From Agelaius tricolor (taxonomy: Eukaryota; Chordata; Aves; Passeriformes; Icteridae), in contig JALJCS010000004.1 of NCBI GenBank assembly GCA_023055355.1, positions 20,899,744 through 20,963,743 of the forward strand: DNA of 64,000 nucleotides, in the 5' to 3' direction. The notes under the pieces were generated by a model. That model saw only the letters and a list, made by a program, of their open reading frames with translations. It made no database searches and was not told where the DNA came from. A program made the position numbers and the translations under genes. This document shows positions 63,560-64,000 of the stretch, one piece after another (within the stretch, counting starts at the first letter, position 1; every line of letters begins with the position of its first letter).

Positions 63560-64000
63560 TCTTGTTCAAGGGAGAAGGTACCAGTGTACTCACACCACCA
63601 CACAAAACGTGCAACCCTGTAGTTCTTCCTGCATGATAAAGAGAGAGAACATGTGGAAGTGGGACACTAAACCTACTTGGAGAGTAGGGGTACTGGAAGG
63701 AAAAGCAACAGCCAAAAAGCATTCACCCAGAACAATTACTGTACCTCTGTCTGTTGAGCCAAGTAGAAGGTGAGATTGTACTTTTGACCCTGATTAAGGG
63801 ACTTCCATTTTGCAGTTCCAAAAATCAAGCAATAAAGATCCCAACCAGGAATAGAGGGGCCTTGCCTTCAGCCAGGCAGAGGACAACTGGTTTTACTGGA
63901 CTGTATGCATTTGATGGCCTGTAATGTCAGCCCCACAGGAGTCTAAAGCTCTACTGGACACTGGTGCGCAGTATACACCAAAACCACCAGTTACAAAGAG
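63560..64000 (+). mobile_element. ERVL-like endogenous retrovirus fragment (gag end and protease start), runs off window
   Basis: The plus strand at 63951-63974 encodes LLDTGAQY, the active-site signature of a retroviral aspartic protease (catalytic Asp-Thr-Gly at 63957-63965). Upstream in the same frame are FYWTVCI, a TGA stop at 63912-63914, and WPVMSAPQESKA, consistent by recall with the gag-protease junction of avian ERVL elements. The segment 63560-63780 has the look of gag C-terminal coding (KRENMWKWDTKPTWRVGVLE at about 63638-63697) in a shifted frame. The in-frame stop and frameshift show a decayed copy. Protease beyond DTGA, reverse transcriptase and a 3' LTR would lie to the right of this window if present. 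Confidence 0.75.

Noticed and set aside
1..64000. CRISPR array, operon, toxin-antitoxin or other prokaryotic system
   Set aside because: Composition, CR1 and LTR content and microsatellites are those of a bird nuclear genome; no spaced direct-repeat array or gene cluster exists.
1..64000. A multi-gene undescribed system
   Set aside because: No supported host protein-coding gene is present, so there is nothing to form such a system; only non-coding structures remain as candidates.

Overview
The window looks like nuclear DNA from a bird. The main evidence is a set of 5'-truncated CR1 LINE retrotransposons that end in the ATTCTGTGATTCT-like short repeat typical of avian CR1, together with an LTR and a protease-region fragment of an avian ERVL-type endogenous retrovirus. 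No species can be assigned. The sequence is AT-rich and poor in CpG. I found no exon, tRNA, rRNA or CpG island that I can support, so it reads as a gene desert or the inside of a very large intron.

Layout. From 1 to about 56 kb the DNA is mostly unannotated single-copy sequence. It is interrupted by simple repeats: four G/T- or A/C-rich low-complexity tracts near 1.1, 4.4, 7.1 and 37.5 kb; AATG(12) at 3.1 kb; a CA tract at 13.8 kb; a 224-bp homopurine GGAA array at 24.6 kb; TCAC(12) at 30.1 kb; and GT at 44.1 kb. Four old CR1 fragments, all on the minus strand, lie at 22.1-23.1, 26.2, 34.9 and 46.6 kb.

From 56 to 64 kb the character changes and most of the DNA is transposon-derived. A 2.2-kb CR1 running from the endonuclease end to the 3' UTR (56.0-58.9 kb) is split by a roughly 650-bp solo LTR. 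Two further CR1 copies (60.6-61.5 and 62.4-63.6 kb) lie in the same plus orientation. An ERVL-like gag-pro fragment carrying the aspartic-protease DTGA motif starts right after the last CR1 and runs off the window edge. All the coding remnants are broken by stops or frameshifts.

Beyond known repeats, the most notable signal is a set of short perfect or near-perfect inverted repeats with small loops at 2.4, 17.0, 22.4, 26.2, 44.2, 45.9 and 53.2 kb, plus loop-free palindromes at 44.5 and 61.2 kb. The strongest is a compound module at 53237-53324: a 12-bp stem followed by a 62-nt pre-miRNA-like hairpin. There are also several exact 19-29 bp tandem duplications. I see no multi-gene system; the hairpin module and a CpG-containing, homeobox-site-rich stretch near 52.0 kb are the best candidates for unexplained function.
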